A DNA stretch of 64,000 nt, from NCBI RefSeq assembly GCF_030052815.1, contig NC_079510.1:3350288-3414287 (forward strand), read 5' to 3'. Below, piece after piece: positions 20,834 to 33,698 of this stretch (position 1 is its first letter; each line of letters begins with the position of its first letter). Below the pieces are notes generated by a model, which did not search any database, was not told the origin of the DNA, and saw nothing but the letters and a program-made list of their open reading frames with translations. This stretch comes from Hevea brasiliensis. Taxonomy: Eukaryota; Streptophyta; Magnoliopsida; Malpighiales; Euphorbiaceae. The position numbers were made by a program, and so were the translations under genes.

Positions 20834-23800
20834 AACATATTTATATGCCTTACTTACATCTAGCTTAAGAGAAAAATCCATATTGCAACTTTAAGTCCCT
20901 GTCTTAAGATGATGCATAAGCTTATGACTGAGAAGAATGTTATTTGATATCAACCTTCCCTTAGTAAAAGCATTCTGCACAAGGCTTATTATTTTGTCCA
21001 TCAAAGGCTGCATGCGAAATGTTAGCACACTACACATAGCCCTATTGGTCTCAAATCCTTCATTGTCTTCATATGCTTGAGCTTTGGAATGAGAGAAATA
21101 ATTGTGTGATTAAAGTTTTGCAACATAGAGCCTGTTGAGAAAAAAATACTTAATTGCTTCACATACATCAACTCCTAAGATATTCCAACATCTTTGGATG
21201 AAAAAGTCAGATGAACCATCATCCCCTAGAGCTTTAAAAGGGTGTATGGAGAAAGCAACATGTGTTATTTCCTCATCTGAAGCTGGTCTAATCAAAAGAT
21301 TGTTCATGTTATCTTTTATGCGAGGTTAGAGACCTTTTATCATGTTGTGATAGTTGCCTAAAGTCCTAGAAGAATAAATATTCTGAAAGTTATTTGAGGC
21401 GATATCTCCCATATTCCAAGGAATGTCTCCAATTCCCATTATCATCTTGTAACCCTTGGATGAAGTTCCTCCTTCTTCTTTGTATCACCTTAGCATGAAA
21501 GAATTTTTATATTTCTATCGGCCCATTTCAACTAGTTTTGACGTGATTTTTGTGTACAGTATTTTTCCTCATTTTTGAGTTCTGTGATCATCTCCTTTTC
21601 CATTCTTCTAACCTTTTCTCCATCCCAATTATCCATGTGCTGCTTCATTCTATCTAATTCCTCCTGAAAAGATTTGATTTTCACATGAGAATTAAGAGGC
21701 GTAGCTTTCCTCCACTGAAGGATGGCATGTCGGCATGACTTGAGTCTAGAGTGAATAGAGAATAAAGAACCTCAACAATTTTGACTCCAAGTTATAGAAA
21801 TTATATTCTCCACTTCAGCATGCTTTGCCCATTGGGCATAAAAAAAGAAATGTTTTTTCACCTTACGAGTGTCTGGTTCAGAGGATAGGAGGAGAGGTCT
21901 ATGATCGGACCCATGATCCTCTAAGTGATGAGCCATGGTATTTGGGTACTAGGCTAACTAAGAAGGAGTAACAAGAGCTCGTTCAATCCTTTCTCTAATA
22001 TTAGCATCTCCATTCCTACGGTTGTTCCATGTGTGAAGAGAACCATGAAAACCAAAATCAAGAATCCTAAAGTCATCAATGAACTTCTAAAAAGTATTGA
22101 TTTTTTGTTTGAAGTTAATATCATCTCCCCTTCTTTCAAAAGGTTTGAGAAAGCTATTAAAATCTCTTATAAGAAGAGAAGCTGCTCGAATTCTACTTTT
22201 ATAATTTAATAGATGGAGAAATTCATTATATCTTATCTCATCATCACTATGTAGATAAACAAAAAGAGCATCCTAACGAGACTTAGAAACTGGGTCATAA
22301 ATATGAGCATGAATGAAAAAGTGATTTATTGCAATAATAGAAACATCACAATCGACTTTCCAAGATACACATAGACCACCCAAAGTTCCCATCGGATAAA
22401 TAAACACCGAATTAAACAAGCCACACCAGTGTAACTACTTTTTAGCAAAAGGAGTTTTATTTTTAGTTTCCATTAAAAAGACTAAGTCAGGGGAATGGAA
22501 TTAAACTATTCCTTTAAGATTGTGGATTGTCAGGAGGTTCCCCACACCCTAACAATTCTAACTCAGTAAACCTTCATTGCTCTAATTGGGGCCATTTGGT
22601 GCTAGCTACCTTTACCCTATCATAGTGTGCAACCTCATTGCACCATATTTTATTTACTCTCTCATCATCCAATGGTCTTCCTCTCTTTTCATTGCTATTG
22701 AATGTCTCATTAGAGTTCTTTCCCTTACTACTATTAGAGTTTGGCAGCGTTTCCTTAATAATTAGTGCATTGCTTAGAGCTTCTTTTGTTTTTGCCAAAC
22801 ATTTCCATTTCTGGTGAGCAGTTGGAATAGGTTGCTCTGAGTTTGTATCTACTAATTGGTTCAAGGCTTTTTCATGAACAGAAGTCTAGGGATTAGGATC
22901 ACTAGCTATTTTGGGCTTGGGTATATATAAAGTAACAACTATTTGAATGAGGTTATCAAAAGATAACCATTCTTTTGGCCCATAAGATTGCTCTAGGATT
23001 TGTAAAGGAGAAATTTTGTCCATGTAAGCCTTTTTCCTATGTTGCCATAAGGAAATTAGGCATTATTAAATGGGTTGTGAAGTGGTGGCCTTGACCATAA
23101 ATAAACTAGTTGAATGGGTTGAAGAGAAAAGTTTTGGCCTTTTAGGGTTAAAAGTTGGTACCTATTGAGAAGTTTATTGACCAGCAAAAGGGGGGTTGGT
23201 GAAAGTATCTGTGCTTTTGAGGAGAGATGGCACCTTTTGTTGTGATAAGGTCAACAAATTCAAAACAACTATTTGGAAATGGTGGATTAGGAAAAGAAAA
23301 TCTCTGAAAAATGTATTTGTATCGACATCCATAAATCCAATTGTAATAAGATAATCTCTAAAAGTTGAGGAATTTCTTTTGAGGGCATTATTTTAGCTTT
23401 TGTGATCAGTGCCAATTTCCAAGTTGTCCCACTGTCTGAGCTAGCATAAAAAGGGTAATTTTGTTTCCCCATGTTTTTGTTCATCAATGAAATATCTGGA
23501 AGGGTAAGGGTCAATTTCACCAATTTCTCTTGCTAGATTTCTCTATTTTGTTCAATGCTTGGAATAATGAGAACTAGTTTTGTAGTATATGACATATGTA
23601 GGTTAATATTTTGAGTGATTTAAGGCTAATTTAGTTTGGTTATTGTGGGGATTTGGTTTTGTAGAGAACCATTTTGGCCTTCATATGTGTATTTGGGAGA
23701 AGGGATGTGTTTTGTAGCTTGGCTGGGAGAATTCGATGGTGGGAGATACAGGACCTGGGTATCAGTAATTGAGTGATTTGGTTTAGAGGATGGAAGAAAA

Positions 23801-24330
23801 AGCTTGCTTGGGCTCAGATTAAATGATGGATCTAGAGGATTGCTAGTGTGTGGTAAACCTTGAAACTGCATCCCGAAAGGGAAAAGAGAGAAATTGACTT
23901 CTTTAAGGGATAGGTCGAGGGGCCACTCTTGGATACCTAGCGTATGATTATGAATTAATCAAAGTTTGTTTTGTAGGATGCTTTTGGTATCAATCTCATG
24001 GCTGCATGTAAAGAGAAAGGTATTAGGCTTTTTGGCATTAACTTGAAAGTTTAATCTTGTGTTCCAAGACTTAGTTAACACAACCTTGATAATATTAGCT
24101 CTTTAGATTTTGTAGGTAATAAGATTAACTCCCACCAACAAATTCTGCAAAGGTGAGGTTTGAGAAGGGATTGAGGTTAGCTGAAGAATATTTTCTTCAC
24201 ATTGCAAATTTTTAGCTTTAGAAATCAGAGCATTAACAAAGATGTCCATATTAGCTATGTTAAGTAGAGATAGATGGGTGTTTGGCACTGTTTAGTCTGT
24301 AGGAGTCTGTAAGAGGGAGGTAGTGTAGTA
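20834..24330 (-). pseudogene. LINE copy A, ORF1 and the endonuclease and RT N-terminal parts of ORF2
   Basis: Reading leftwards: ORF1 start at about 24288 with the DUF4283-like sequence NALISKAKNLQCEENILQL, a low-complexity linker to about 22600, an AP-endonuclease-like region with remnants at 22500-21950 (frames shifted, related to the FTWNNRR region of copy B), and RT entry at 21307 (PASDEEITHVAFSIHPFKALGDDGSSDFF). The LDVSKAY block lies near 20860 next to the solo-LTR insertion. Many stops and shifts. The order matches copy B at 24341-30240, so the two belong to one plant LINE type. Confidence 0.8.
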
Positions 24331-24399
24331 AATGAAACTTTTTTTTTTGAAGGTAGAATAGATTATTAGCCCTTAAAAGGGCATTGCAAAAAATACAAC

Positions 24400-27300
24400 T
24401 TAAAATTGTGCCAAAGGATTAACATTGAAGGAATCATTGAGTAGACATTTCGTAGCTATGAAATGAGCTATAGAGTTCCTTATCCTATTGACATGAAAAA
24501 AAGAAGCATGTTGAAAATGCTGTGATAAAATTTTACAATCTAGGATAATACCATTAATAGCACTAAAAGAAGGCAAACCCCGAATTATATTGATAACCAA
24601 CTGCGAGTCCCTTTCAAAGATAACACAATCAAAATTCTTGTCCTTTGCCAATAAGAGAGCTTCCTGACAAGCTAAGGCTTCTAGGGTAAGAGGATCGATG
24701 ACGCCTTGAAATCTTTTGCTTTTCCAACCTATGATTGAGCCTGCTGAATCCCTCGTAATGGCAGTAATAGAGCCACAGTTTTTTGCCATATTTACTACCC
24801 CATTAAAATCGATTGTGATCCATCCTTCTTGAGGAGATGACCAGGCCACAGAATCCTGATGGAGATCCATTTGAGGTGTTAAAATCTTTGCCATAGCTAA
24901 AGAAAATTCATGGAAGTTATGTAAGGCAGTAGAGATAATTTGTTTACAATCAAAGTATCTCATTTTTAAACACCAAGTGATTTTTTACTTTTCCATATGT
25001 TCCACAAACATCAAGATTAATTGGTTAGGCTCTTGATCATTTGCTCTCACAGATGAAGAGATTTCCATCCAACATTCAACAGTTGAATTACCTTGCAGAA
25101 GCGTCGATCTAAGCATTAAAGGAGAAAGGAACCAGATTTGAACAGCTATGGGACATTTGAAAAATAGATGACTTAAAGATTTTGGTTCTCTACAAAAATT
25201 ACAGGCTCCAGAAAAATGCGACAGTCTCATATTAATCTATTCATTGGATGGTAACCTATCCCTTAATAGTTTCCACATAAGTAGTGCTAATTTAGTTGGA
25301 AGTTTTAGCTTCCAAAGATCCTTCCACAGCTGAGTGTTAAAGCTTTTGAATGCAAGCCCGGGACTGACTGCTGATGAAAGAAGATGAGTCTGACATAATT
25401 TATTAGCTAAAAAAAAAAATTCAAACTTGACTGTATAAGTCCCCAATGAGAGAAATGCTACACTATCATATCCTGATCCTGAAACATGCTAACAGGAATA
25501 GATTTAATGTTACGTACCTCAATTTCTTCAAAAATCTCTTGAAGCTTTTGATTATCCCAAGCATAAGCATTTTCATCCAGTAATTGGGAGGTCCATATAA
25601 TGGATTGGTTTGCATCTGACTTGACTTGAGGTGGATTAGGAAAAGAGGTTGGAATCCAATTATCCACCTTACAGAGAATAGAGTTCTCATCATTAAAGTT
25701 TTGTCTAATACCTTTTTCAAGTAACTGCTTCCCCCACAATATACTCTACCATCCCTAAGAAGGATTAGATCCCTATTAGGATTGCATAGAAGAAGAAAAT
25801 GAAAAATATTTCCCCTTGAGGATTCTAGCAAGTAAAGACTAAGGGTTTGATAAAATTCCTCACCCCTGTTTTGCTAAGAGGGCCAAATTAAAAAGCTCCA
25901 AGTCATGAAAACCCAACCTTCCTTGTAGTTTTAGAAGACTCTTTGCTCCAAGATATCCAATGCATATTTTTTTCCTGCTCCTTTTGTCCCTACCAAAAAT
26001 TTGCCACCATATTATTAATAGACTTGTAGAAAGAAGAAGGCATTTGAAAGCAACTCATTGCATAAATAGGAATGGCTATCGTGATTGACTTAATTAGAAC
26101 CTCTTTTCCCCCTTGAGAGAGCAAATTCTCTTTCTAACCTGCAATCTTATTCTACACTTTAAGCTTTAATTCTTCAAATGCCTTAGACTTAGATCAAGAT
26201 AAAATTGCCAGTAAACCTAAAAATTTATCCTGGTTGCCATATTATAAACACCAAGAATAGAAGAAATATGACTTTTTACCTCTCTAGGTGTATTAGGGCT
26301 GAGAAAGAGAGCTGATTTCACCAAGTTAACTTTTTGACCACTCACGGCCAAGTAGTGTAGGAGCAATTGCTGAATTTTCCTTGCCTCAGAATTAACAGCT
26401 TTAGAGAAGATGATCGAATCTTCTGCAAAGAGCAAATGTTTAACTGAAAGCCTCTGTATAGAAATATCCAGCCCTTGTATGGAAGATGACTTTAGTTGAT
26501 AAGATAAACTCTCTACACAAAATAAAAAGAGATAAAGGGAGTGGGGATCCCCTTGCTTGAGGCCTCTAGATAGTTTGATCAACCCCATTTGATGCCCATT
26601 AATCTATAGAGAATAAAAAACTATAGATACACACTGCATGATCCAATTAATCAATGTGGGGTGGAAGCCAAAATAAATAAGCATAAGTTTAAGAAAGCAC
26701 CATTCAACACACTCATATGCCTTACTGATATCCAATTTCAAAGCCATGCCATAGTTCCTCCCCTTCCTTCTCAATTTAATGTTATGCATTATTTCATGGC
26801 TAATCAAAATATTATCTGAGATAAGCCACCCTCTGGTAAAAGTATTTTGCTCTTCATTAATAATTGAGTTCATCAAGGGTTGCAATCTATGAGTAAAAAC
26901 TGTAGAAATGATTTTATAAAGAACATTGCAGAGGCAATAGGTTTAAGGTCTTTCATAGTATTAACTTGCTTGACAATCCCGTACTTAAGATCTTGCTCAA
27001 CATCATGAATTTCAGCTTCATTCCTCTGAGTTTGACTTGTTAATTGGGATAACTGGTGCTGAAGAGATTGGATTCTTGTCCTGGAGTTTTTATTATTTGA
27101 TTTCTGCCACTCCACCAGATTATGATGGCAAAATTTTAGCTTAAAGAAAACCTTAAACATATTAGAGCCTAAAACTTATTGCCAAGTCGAAGAAACAATC
27201 TGCTCCACTACTTCCTTATTTCCCAACCATTAAGAATCAAACACAAATCTGGCCTTTGGTTTAGGACTCTGCAATTCAAAAGCCAAAAAGAGAGATTGAT

Positions 27301-27950
27301 GATCTGGCCCAATGTCGTCAAAATGATGTACTACAGAATTAGGGTAAAGAAGAAGCCAAGGAGTGGAACATAAATCCCTATCAATATGCTCCTGAATATG
27401 GTTAGGGTCTTTTCGTCTATTATTCCAAGTGAATTTAGGTCCAACAAACCCTAAATCCATAATGCCCATGTTATTGATGAAAGTTCTAAAAGCTTGGATT
27501 TTATGTTGATAATGATTATCTCCTTCCCTCTTCTCTCCTGGATTAATGAAAGCATTAAAATCTCTAATCATAAGGAACTTTGATTTCAAATTTTGGCGGT
27601 ATGACAAAAGAGTTTCATATTGTTCTTGCCTTAAATGAACTAGAATTAAATCTCATTCAAAGTCAAAATGAATATCAACAATTCAAGCATTAATATAGAA
27701 CAAACCATAACTGATGATATTAATTTCATTATTGTCTTTCCAAGAGATACAAAAACCACTAGTTCGACCCATTGGGTCCATACCAAAAAAAAAAAAAATT
27801 GTCAAAGCCATATTTTCAAACTTATTGCTTAACCACTCTAGATTTGTTCTTTGTATCCATCAAGCACAAAATATCTAGGGAATGGAATCTAGTTATTCCT
27901 TTTAAATGATAGACAATCAGGGGTTCCCCACACCCTAACAATTTCATGAC
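24400..27950 (-). pseudogene. LINE copy B ORF2: endonuclease, RT, zf-RVT, RNase H
   Basis: Blocks in order on the minus strand: endonuclease entry (GCGEPLIVYHLKG, about 27930; IRDFNAF, KFTWNNRRKD, GPDHQSL in 27607-27230), RT (LKLDISKAYECVEW about 26740; SRGLKQGDP about 26570; FAED at about 26425 where plant LINEs have FADD/YADD), linker, zf-RVT (25446-24985, CNFCRE...HLFFKC), and an RVT_3-type RNase H of 187 residues (24963-24400) with D52, E95 and D119 in the catalytic places. RNase H is uninterrupted; the remainder is broken into several frames. RNase H at the C-terminus is typical of plant L1-like LINEs. Confidence 0.88.
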
Positions 27951-28249
27951 ATCAGCTTTATTGGGGAGATTGGGACCATTTGGCGTTGGCTTTCTCCACC
28001 CTTTCATTGCTGATTCTTTAAAACATACTATCTTCTTCTGCATTCCTCCCTCCTTTGGAGCTTTCCTTTTTTCAACATTGGTATGCAATGATTCCTTTCT
28101 TCTGTTAGCCCCTTGATTCTCAATAATGAATATTTTTGCAGTAGTAATTCTAGCATTTGGTTGTCTTTGAGCTCTTGCCCCTTTTTTTCCAGGAGGCTTT
28201 GTTTGGACTCTTCGCATTAGGATTTTCCTTTGATTGCTAAGCAACTTGT

Positions 28250-30028
28250 GTATGTTCCTCTATTTTGCTGGTCAGATTGTGTAGGTAAGGACTTCTGTTG
28301 TTGCTCCATGTGCCCTGATTTAAACAACTCCACTGCTAATCAATACAAGTTAATATAAGGATAAAAAAATAGTAAAGGCTCGGGTGATTTGGTAGAGTCA
28401 TAATGGACTCATAACTCTCCATAATAGCGCATTTTTCTTTGGTACCATTTCCCTTTTGGGCCAACTTGTTTAATTCAATTGAAAGGCCCAAGTTAAAACC
28501 CTTCTCTATCCCTTTGGTTGAGTTTTGTTGTTGACTTTCTGCTTGGAGAGTGAGATCCAACTCTTTAATTTTTGAGAATTCGGGTAAAGGTAAAATTGGA
28601 GTCTTATGAGAGGTGTCTGTGTGTGGAGGAAGGTCAGCTTGATGATGCAGTGTAGCCATCTAAACATAATCAATGAGGAAGGGAAATTTGTCAAGGAGAG
28701 ATAAAGTGTTGATTATAGGATATCCAATAGAAGTAAGATATTGCTGAAATAATTTGGCGATTTGATCTTAAGGAAACAAGTTTGACAGGTCATAGTTAGA
28801 GTTCTTTAAAGTAGGAGGCTTGACATTTGAGGTGGGCTCAGTGTTCAGTATAGCGTGAAAAAGGAAACTTTTATTGCATTGGTAAGGAGACATTGGTGAT
28901 ATACCAAAAAAGGAAGGTTTCAATTTCTCAACCTTAGCTTGATCGGCACTCTCCATTGAAGAAGGTTGATCATTAGGTAGATTTGAAACACATATGGCTT
29001 GAATAGGATACTCCTTTGACTCGATCTTAACCATAATATTTTATATGATAGGGTTTGAGAAAATTACAGGGAAATTAGTGGTAGCAACAGGTAGCCCTTG
29101 GTGTGTGAGATTCTATTTGGAGGTGGAAAAAACACCTTTGTGGGTTAAAAAAAGATTAAAAGGTATCTCTGGAGGGAGCATAGATTTGGTGTGTGTTGGT
29201 ATGTGAGGTTAAATGGAAAAACTACTATTTTGGGGATTTGTTTTTGGTTTTGATTTGTAAGTTGATGATGGTGGGGGAAAGGTTTTCAATGATTGATTAT
29301 ATTTGGTTGTGATAAAAACTTCACCTTGAGCAGTTTGTTTCTCTGTTAAATCCTTGCAAACTTTGTTGTAATGTCCCATTCTACCACACATAAGGAATAT
29401 ATCTGGTAGTCTCTCATATTTGAGTGTTATCCACTAAAGAGACCCTTGTTGCTTCTTACTTTAAAACCCAGTATTCAATGGTTGGTCCAATGACAAGTTA
29501 TCTCTGACTCACAAGAAATGAGGGAAGCCGATTATACCTTCTTGTGCTAAGTCCACCTCTAAGAATTGAGCCAGCATTTCTCCTATCATCCTAGCATTTG
29601 TTTGGTTAAGTTGGTTTAGTGGCAAGCCATGAACTTGCACCCAAAAAGGGGAGTGGGTAAAATTGTATATCATTAAAAGTTAAATCTGGGGGCCAATGTT
29701 GGAGAGATAAGTGTTTGTTGTGCACTGACCATAGCCTATTTTCCATCACCACCTTAACATCAACCTCATGCTCAAACATGAAGAGGAAAATGTTTGGTTT
29801 CTTTGTTATGACTCTGAATTCTTTCCAAGTCTGCCAAGATTTTGATAATGCTGCTTTCATAGTAGAGACATTATAAACTCTTTGAGACAGTAGTTTCCCT
29901 ACCAACATATGCTGGTGTTTGGCAAGGTCTTGGTTCATAGAAGATATTAGTTCGATGATGGGTTCATCACATTTTAGGTTCTGGGCCATAGTGATAAGTT
30001 CTGTCATTGATATGTCTTGATTTTCCAT
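28250..30028 (-). pseudogene. LINE copy B ORF1: DUF4283 protein with zinc-knuckle remnant
   Basis: The start at 30028 (MENQDISMTELITMAQNLKC) opens a DUF4283 domain of about 140 residues with YNVSTMKAALSKSW and FEHEVDVKVVMENRLW, the nucleic-acid-binding fold of plant LINE ORF1 proteins. A knuckle follows at about 29391 (MCGRMGHYNKVC) in which the first expected Cys reads Phe. The rest is a low-complexity, polar tail with several stops and shifts. It would bind element RNA. Inactive as it stands. Confidence 0.85.
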
Positions 30029-30240
30029 AGTACAGTAGGGGTTAAAAAGGGTAGTTATAGAGTAAATAGTGTGTGAGTTAAGAAGGGAAGATGGTAGATA
30101 AAAATTGTGAATGGAGATAAGAGTAGGAGAAAAGGATTCGTAAGGAATTAGAAGAATACAAAAGTTCCATGAATCAAAGGAAAGCTAGGAGTTGAGAGGA
30201 GGGCAAAATCCCTAGTCATGAGCACTGCTAGAAACATTAG

Positions 30241-31039
30241 TGGTAATGAAACTAGGTTGAAAAGAAGGATGGATTACTATGTGTATTAAGAGAAGCAAGG
30301 TGAAGGTGCACAAATAAGAGGACTAGATATTAATTTGTGCAAAAGACCAACTCCTAGTTAGAGGTATCAAAATATTAAAGAGGGAAGAAGAGTACAAGAG
30401 AAGATTGGTGATGGTGAGAAAAGTATAAGGGATGATTGAAGAAACTATACTCCAAATCATGCAAACCACTTGAAAAACCTGTGTTCTAAATCATTCAAAC
30501 CACTTTTTCTGATGAAGGACTTCTCCTAGGAATAGAGGGCTAAACCTCAATGGTTATGGAATCCACTCGTTCATTTTCAAGGCAATTCAGGGCATTTAAT
30601 TATTATCTCACACTTGAGCTTTTTTTTAACAGTAAAAAAAAATATATAAAAAAATACCTATAAAAAATTACTTGAACGAAGGACCTTACCCTTTTCTAGC
30701 TTTTTCTTCCTTGCCCACAAAATTAATCAATTTGTCAAATGAATAATTCAAACCATAATTCTACTTTAATTATTGATGTCATTTTCTTCTTGCATATATG
30801 AGAAAGGTAAAGGGATGGGAGAGGTGAAAAAATGGTAGTAAAGGAAGATTAAGAGATGGGAGAGAAAGAAATAAAGAAAGAGATGAGTAATTTTGTGTTA
30901 CATAGTTATTTTTTTATTTATTTTTTTTTCAAGTTTAGGTGTCTATTAAGGAAATAATTTCGTAGAGGTGTGCGATAGGCAAAAACTGAATAATACAGGT
31001 GTCTAGTTTGGCCTTTATAAATATGATCCATCATTAAAT
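30241..31039. other. Possible 5' region of LINE copy A, otherwise unassigned
   Basis: Purine-rich on the plus strand to about 30540, with no gene. By position it may be the 5' untranslated part of LINE copy A displaced by copy B, but I cannot confirm this from sequence alone. The rest is AT-rich. Confidence 0.35.
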
Positions 31040-31395
31040 TGATGAAGACAAAGGGTTAAGAGTTTATGTTCAATGGGAATCAAACTGAAATTCAACCAAA
31101 ATATTATTAAATAAATATTAATTACATATTATAAAATTAATACTCTTACAAAACAACAATAATACTTTGTTTTCTCATAATTAATCCTTTCTATATCTTA
31201 ACTGCTTCTTTGTTGAACTGAATATAATATCCCAACTTAGAAATAGACATGAAATGAAAAGCAAAATATCATTCAAATTTTGCCTTTAATATCATCAGAG
31301 ACTTCATCTTCAATTCCATGAAAACTCATCATATGTTATGCATGTTTGGTCCACTTAAAATCTTTTCTGCCTTCTTGCTAATCTTCTATAGTTTT
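31040..31395 (-). pseudogene. 3'-end fragment of a plant gene (copy 1 of 3)
   Basis: On the minus strand it encodes SFHGIEDEVSDD...KI then a stop, the same C-terminal sequence type as in the pseudogene at 62285-63197 (FHGIEDELSDEDDDD). Upstream the match continues through a KKAEKI-like segment to about 31395 and then stops where a MITE-like block begins. Downstream (31040-31250) is matching 3' flank. A third copy lies at 35511-35830. Function unknown. Confidence 0.65.
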
Positions 31396-31398
31396 GAT

Positions 31399-31875
31399 TT
31401 TAGGAATGTAATGGGTGGGTCTGGGGTGGAGATCACTCCCCTTTGTTGCCTCACAAGAGGTTGAGATCAGGACGAGCACTTTCTCGCTGGGAAGCAAGGC
31501 AGGGCGGGTTTCCCCACAAGGATTTTTTCTATTTTTTCTATTTTTTATTTTAATTTATTACTATCTAATAGAAATTTATTTATTAAAAAATAAATTAGAA
31601 ATTAGAAATATAAGTTTTAAGCATAATTTTAATATATATTTATATTTTTTGTTAAAATTACAATATTTAAATACATAAATATATAAAAATAAATTATTTT
31701 TAAAAAATAATAATATATTATTGTGTTGGACAGGTTATGGGATTCGGGGCCAGAAGAAGGCTCCTCGTCCTCGCCACACACAATATAAGAATAGGGACAG
31801 AATTAAGAAAAATTAATCAAGTTTGGGACGGTTCAAATTGGGTTTAGAAAAAATTGATATCCCTATTTGATTTGG
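31399..31875. mobile_element. Possible MITE-like insertion
   Basis: The block is present here but absent at the paralogous site near 35790, where the flanking sequences are contiguous (GCATGTTTTAATTTGGGCCA). The left end (TAGGAATGTAATGGGTGGG) and right end (ATTGATATCCCTATTTG) look like weak inverted complements and resemble the ends at 7356-7724. The ends are approximate. Confidence 0.4.
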
Positions 31876-32579
31876 CCATATGAATCCTAACCATCTAGAG
31901 AAGGCCATATCGCCAACCGCGGGCAAGGGTCGTTGCCACACCCCCACGCCAGCCCCAAATTTTCTTTTAATGGTATGATCGTATGCTTATCTTGTTCCCA
32001 AAATCCTTATATTGTCCCCAAACCAACTCAGCTCAAATATTTATCATAGCAATTCAGAAACCCATGAAATTCTTAAAATATTAAAGCAAATAATGTTAAT
32101 AAAACAAACTATTTACAGAAGTAATGTTTGTCAAAGAAAAGGCTAATTGCAAAAGAAGTTTTTAAAGTAGGCATTTAATCAAGAAAATGCTATTTTAAAA
32201 AGTAGTTTCCATAGCACTATATTGTGTAAGATTCTCTGTTGCAAAGAACATCTCTTGCTTTCGAAAACGCCAGTCAAAATTTTTTTTTCTCATAGTTGTC
32301 AAATCAATTCATAGGAGGAGTTGCAAGGTATTCTGAAAACTCTAGATTGCCATATGTAGTCCTCCTCTACCATGTACAACACATTGAAAATGTCAATGTT
32401 AATTTGTCTGTTCAAAATCAATGCACTTTTGGTTTTTTTATAACAACTAATGAGCGCCCGAGAATTGGAATATTAATTTAAATAATATGATTATAAGAAC
32501 AAGATAAGTATAATAAAATATAATTTAATATATAATCTCCATTTTGTACATAATAATAATTTATAAAAATTCATTTCAT
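31876..32579. other. Unassigned, AT-rich
   Basis: 31876-31920 still matches the flank at 35795-35840. The remainder has no recognisable gene or repeat. Confidence 0.4.
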
Positions 32580-33688
32580 TTTTTTATTTGATTGTTAACT
32601 CTACTGAGGAATTGTCTCATTTATCTGTCATGGTGATTGAAAGAGCATATAGAAACTTCGGGTACCTCTTAGAGGAATCCTTCACACGAAATTTAATCTA
32701 CAGCAAAGGGTATCGATATGGATCCGAGGCGTAGTGTGTGAGGCAAGGTTGAGGATGATTTGCATGTCTTTTTAAATTGCCTGAAAACCCAAGCCTGTTG
32801 GAGGATTCTCGACGTTACTCTGCAGGTACAACATTTCTCTCATTTTTGAGATTTGTTTGAGCATTTATTTCATAATATTGATCTGGGCATGTTGGGCAAG
32901 ATTTTTGCCGTCCTTTGGATGATTTGGTACTTGATATGTGCTGGTTTGGCAAGGGAAGGATAGGGACTCGCAGAAAATGGTTCAATCTTTATTAAAGTGT
33001 TTGCAGGATTGCTAATCCACCAATTTGCGTCGGGATGATGTCCAGAGTGTAACACCTTCTGTCGAGCAAATACACTGGGTTAAGCCTGCTTGTGGACGTG
33101 TCAATTGCAACCTAGATGCTGGAATTTGTAGGCAAGCAAATCAATCCGGTTAAAGTGTTCTACTTAGGGATAATGATAGACATTTTGTTTTGGTTCTTTG
33201 GGTCATCGTGTGGGACTTTATATTCCAAAATTGGCTGATGTAATTGCTTTAAGGGAGGTTCTTATTTGGCTTCATAATATTAATATGCATGATGTGAATA
33301 TTAAGATGGATTCAAGACAAGTTGTTGCCATTCACTCTTTAGATGAGAGTTGCCATTCACTCTTTAGATGAGAACTAGTCTGAATTTGGGCAGATAATTT
33401 TTTATTATCAAAATTTATTATCACAAGGGTCTAATTGCACCTTAATTTGGATTTGGTGACAAGCTAATTTAGCAACTCATTAATTAATAAGGGTTGTTAT
33501 CTTATATGCTAGTCCCACCTTTTGATTTGTTTTCTTTTCTGATGTGGCTCTTGATTTTTTCACTTAATGTTTTGGGTCTTCAGTTTGATATATTGGAGAG
33601 AACCTCTAGATTTGGTTTAGTTTGGATATGATTTGTTAAGTTTTTTCAAAATTTTATTAATAACAAGATTAATTTCAAAAAAAAAATT
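32580..33688 (+). mobile_element. 5'-truncated LINE with poly-A and target duplication
   Basis: Only the end of ORF2 is present: zf-RVT-like VEDDLHVFLNC (about 32738), WMIWY, then RNase H pieces (NCNLDAGIC about 33105; SRQVVAIHS about 33315), with stops and shifts. It ends in an A-run (33677-33686). TTCATTTCAT occurs on both sides (32570-32579 and 33689-33698), a 10-bp target duplication. 5' truncation plus poly-A plus duplication is the hallmark of LINE target-primed insertion. A perfect 18-base word is doubled near 33330-33370 (GAGTTGCCATTCACTCTTTA). Opposite strand to LINE copies A and B. Confidence 0.85.
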
Positions 33689-33698
33689 TTCATTTCAT

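Larger units (their letters stand above)
24341..30240 (-). mobile_element. LINE copy B, near full length, about 5.9 kb
   Basis: A minus-strand non-LTR element with ORF1 (DUF4283), ORF2 (endonuclease, RT, zf-RVT, RNase H) and a poly-A tail seen as T residues at 24341-24350. The right edge is inferred from similar bases outside both ends: GTAAATGAAACT next to the tail and TGGTAATGAAACT at 30241-30253, a plausible target duplication of about 13 bp. If correct, copy B inserted just upstream of ORF1 of copy A. Confidence 0.8.
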
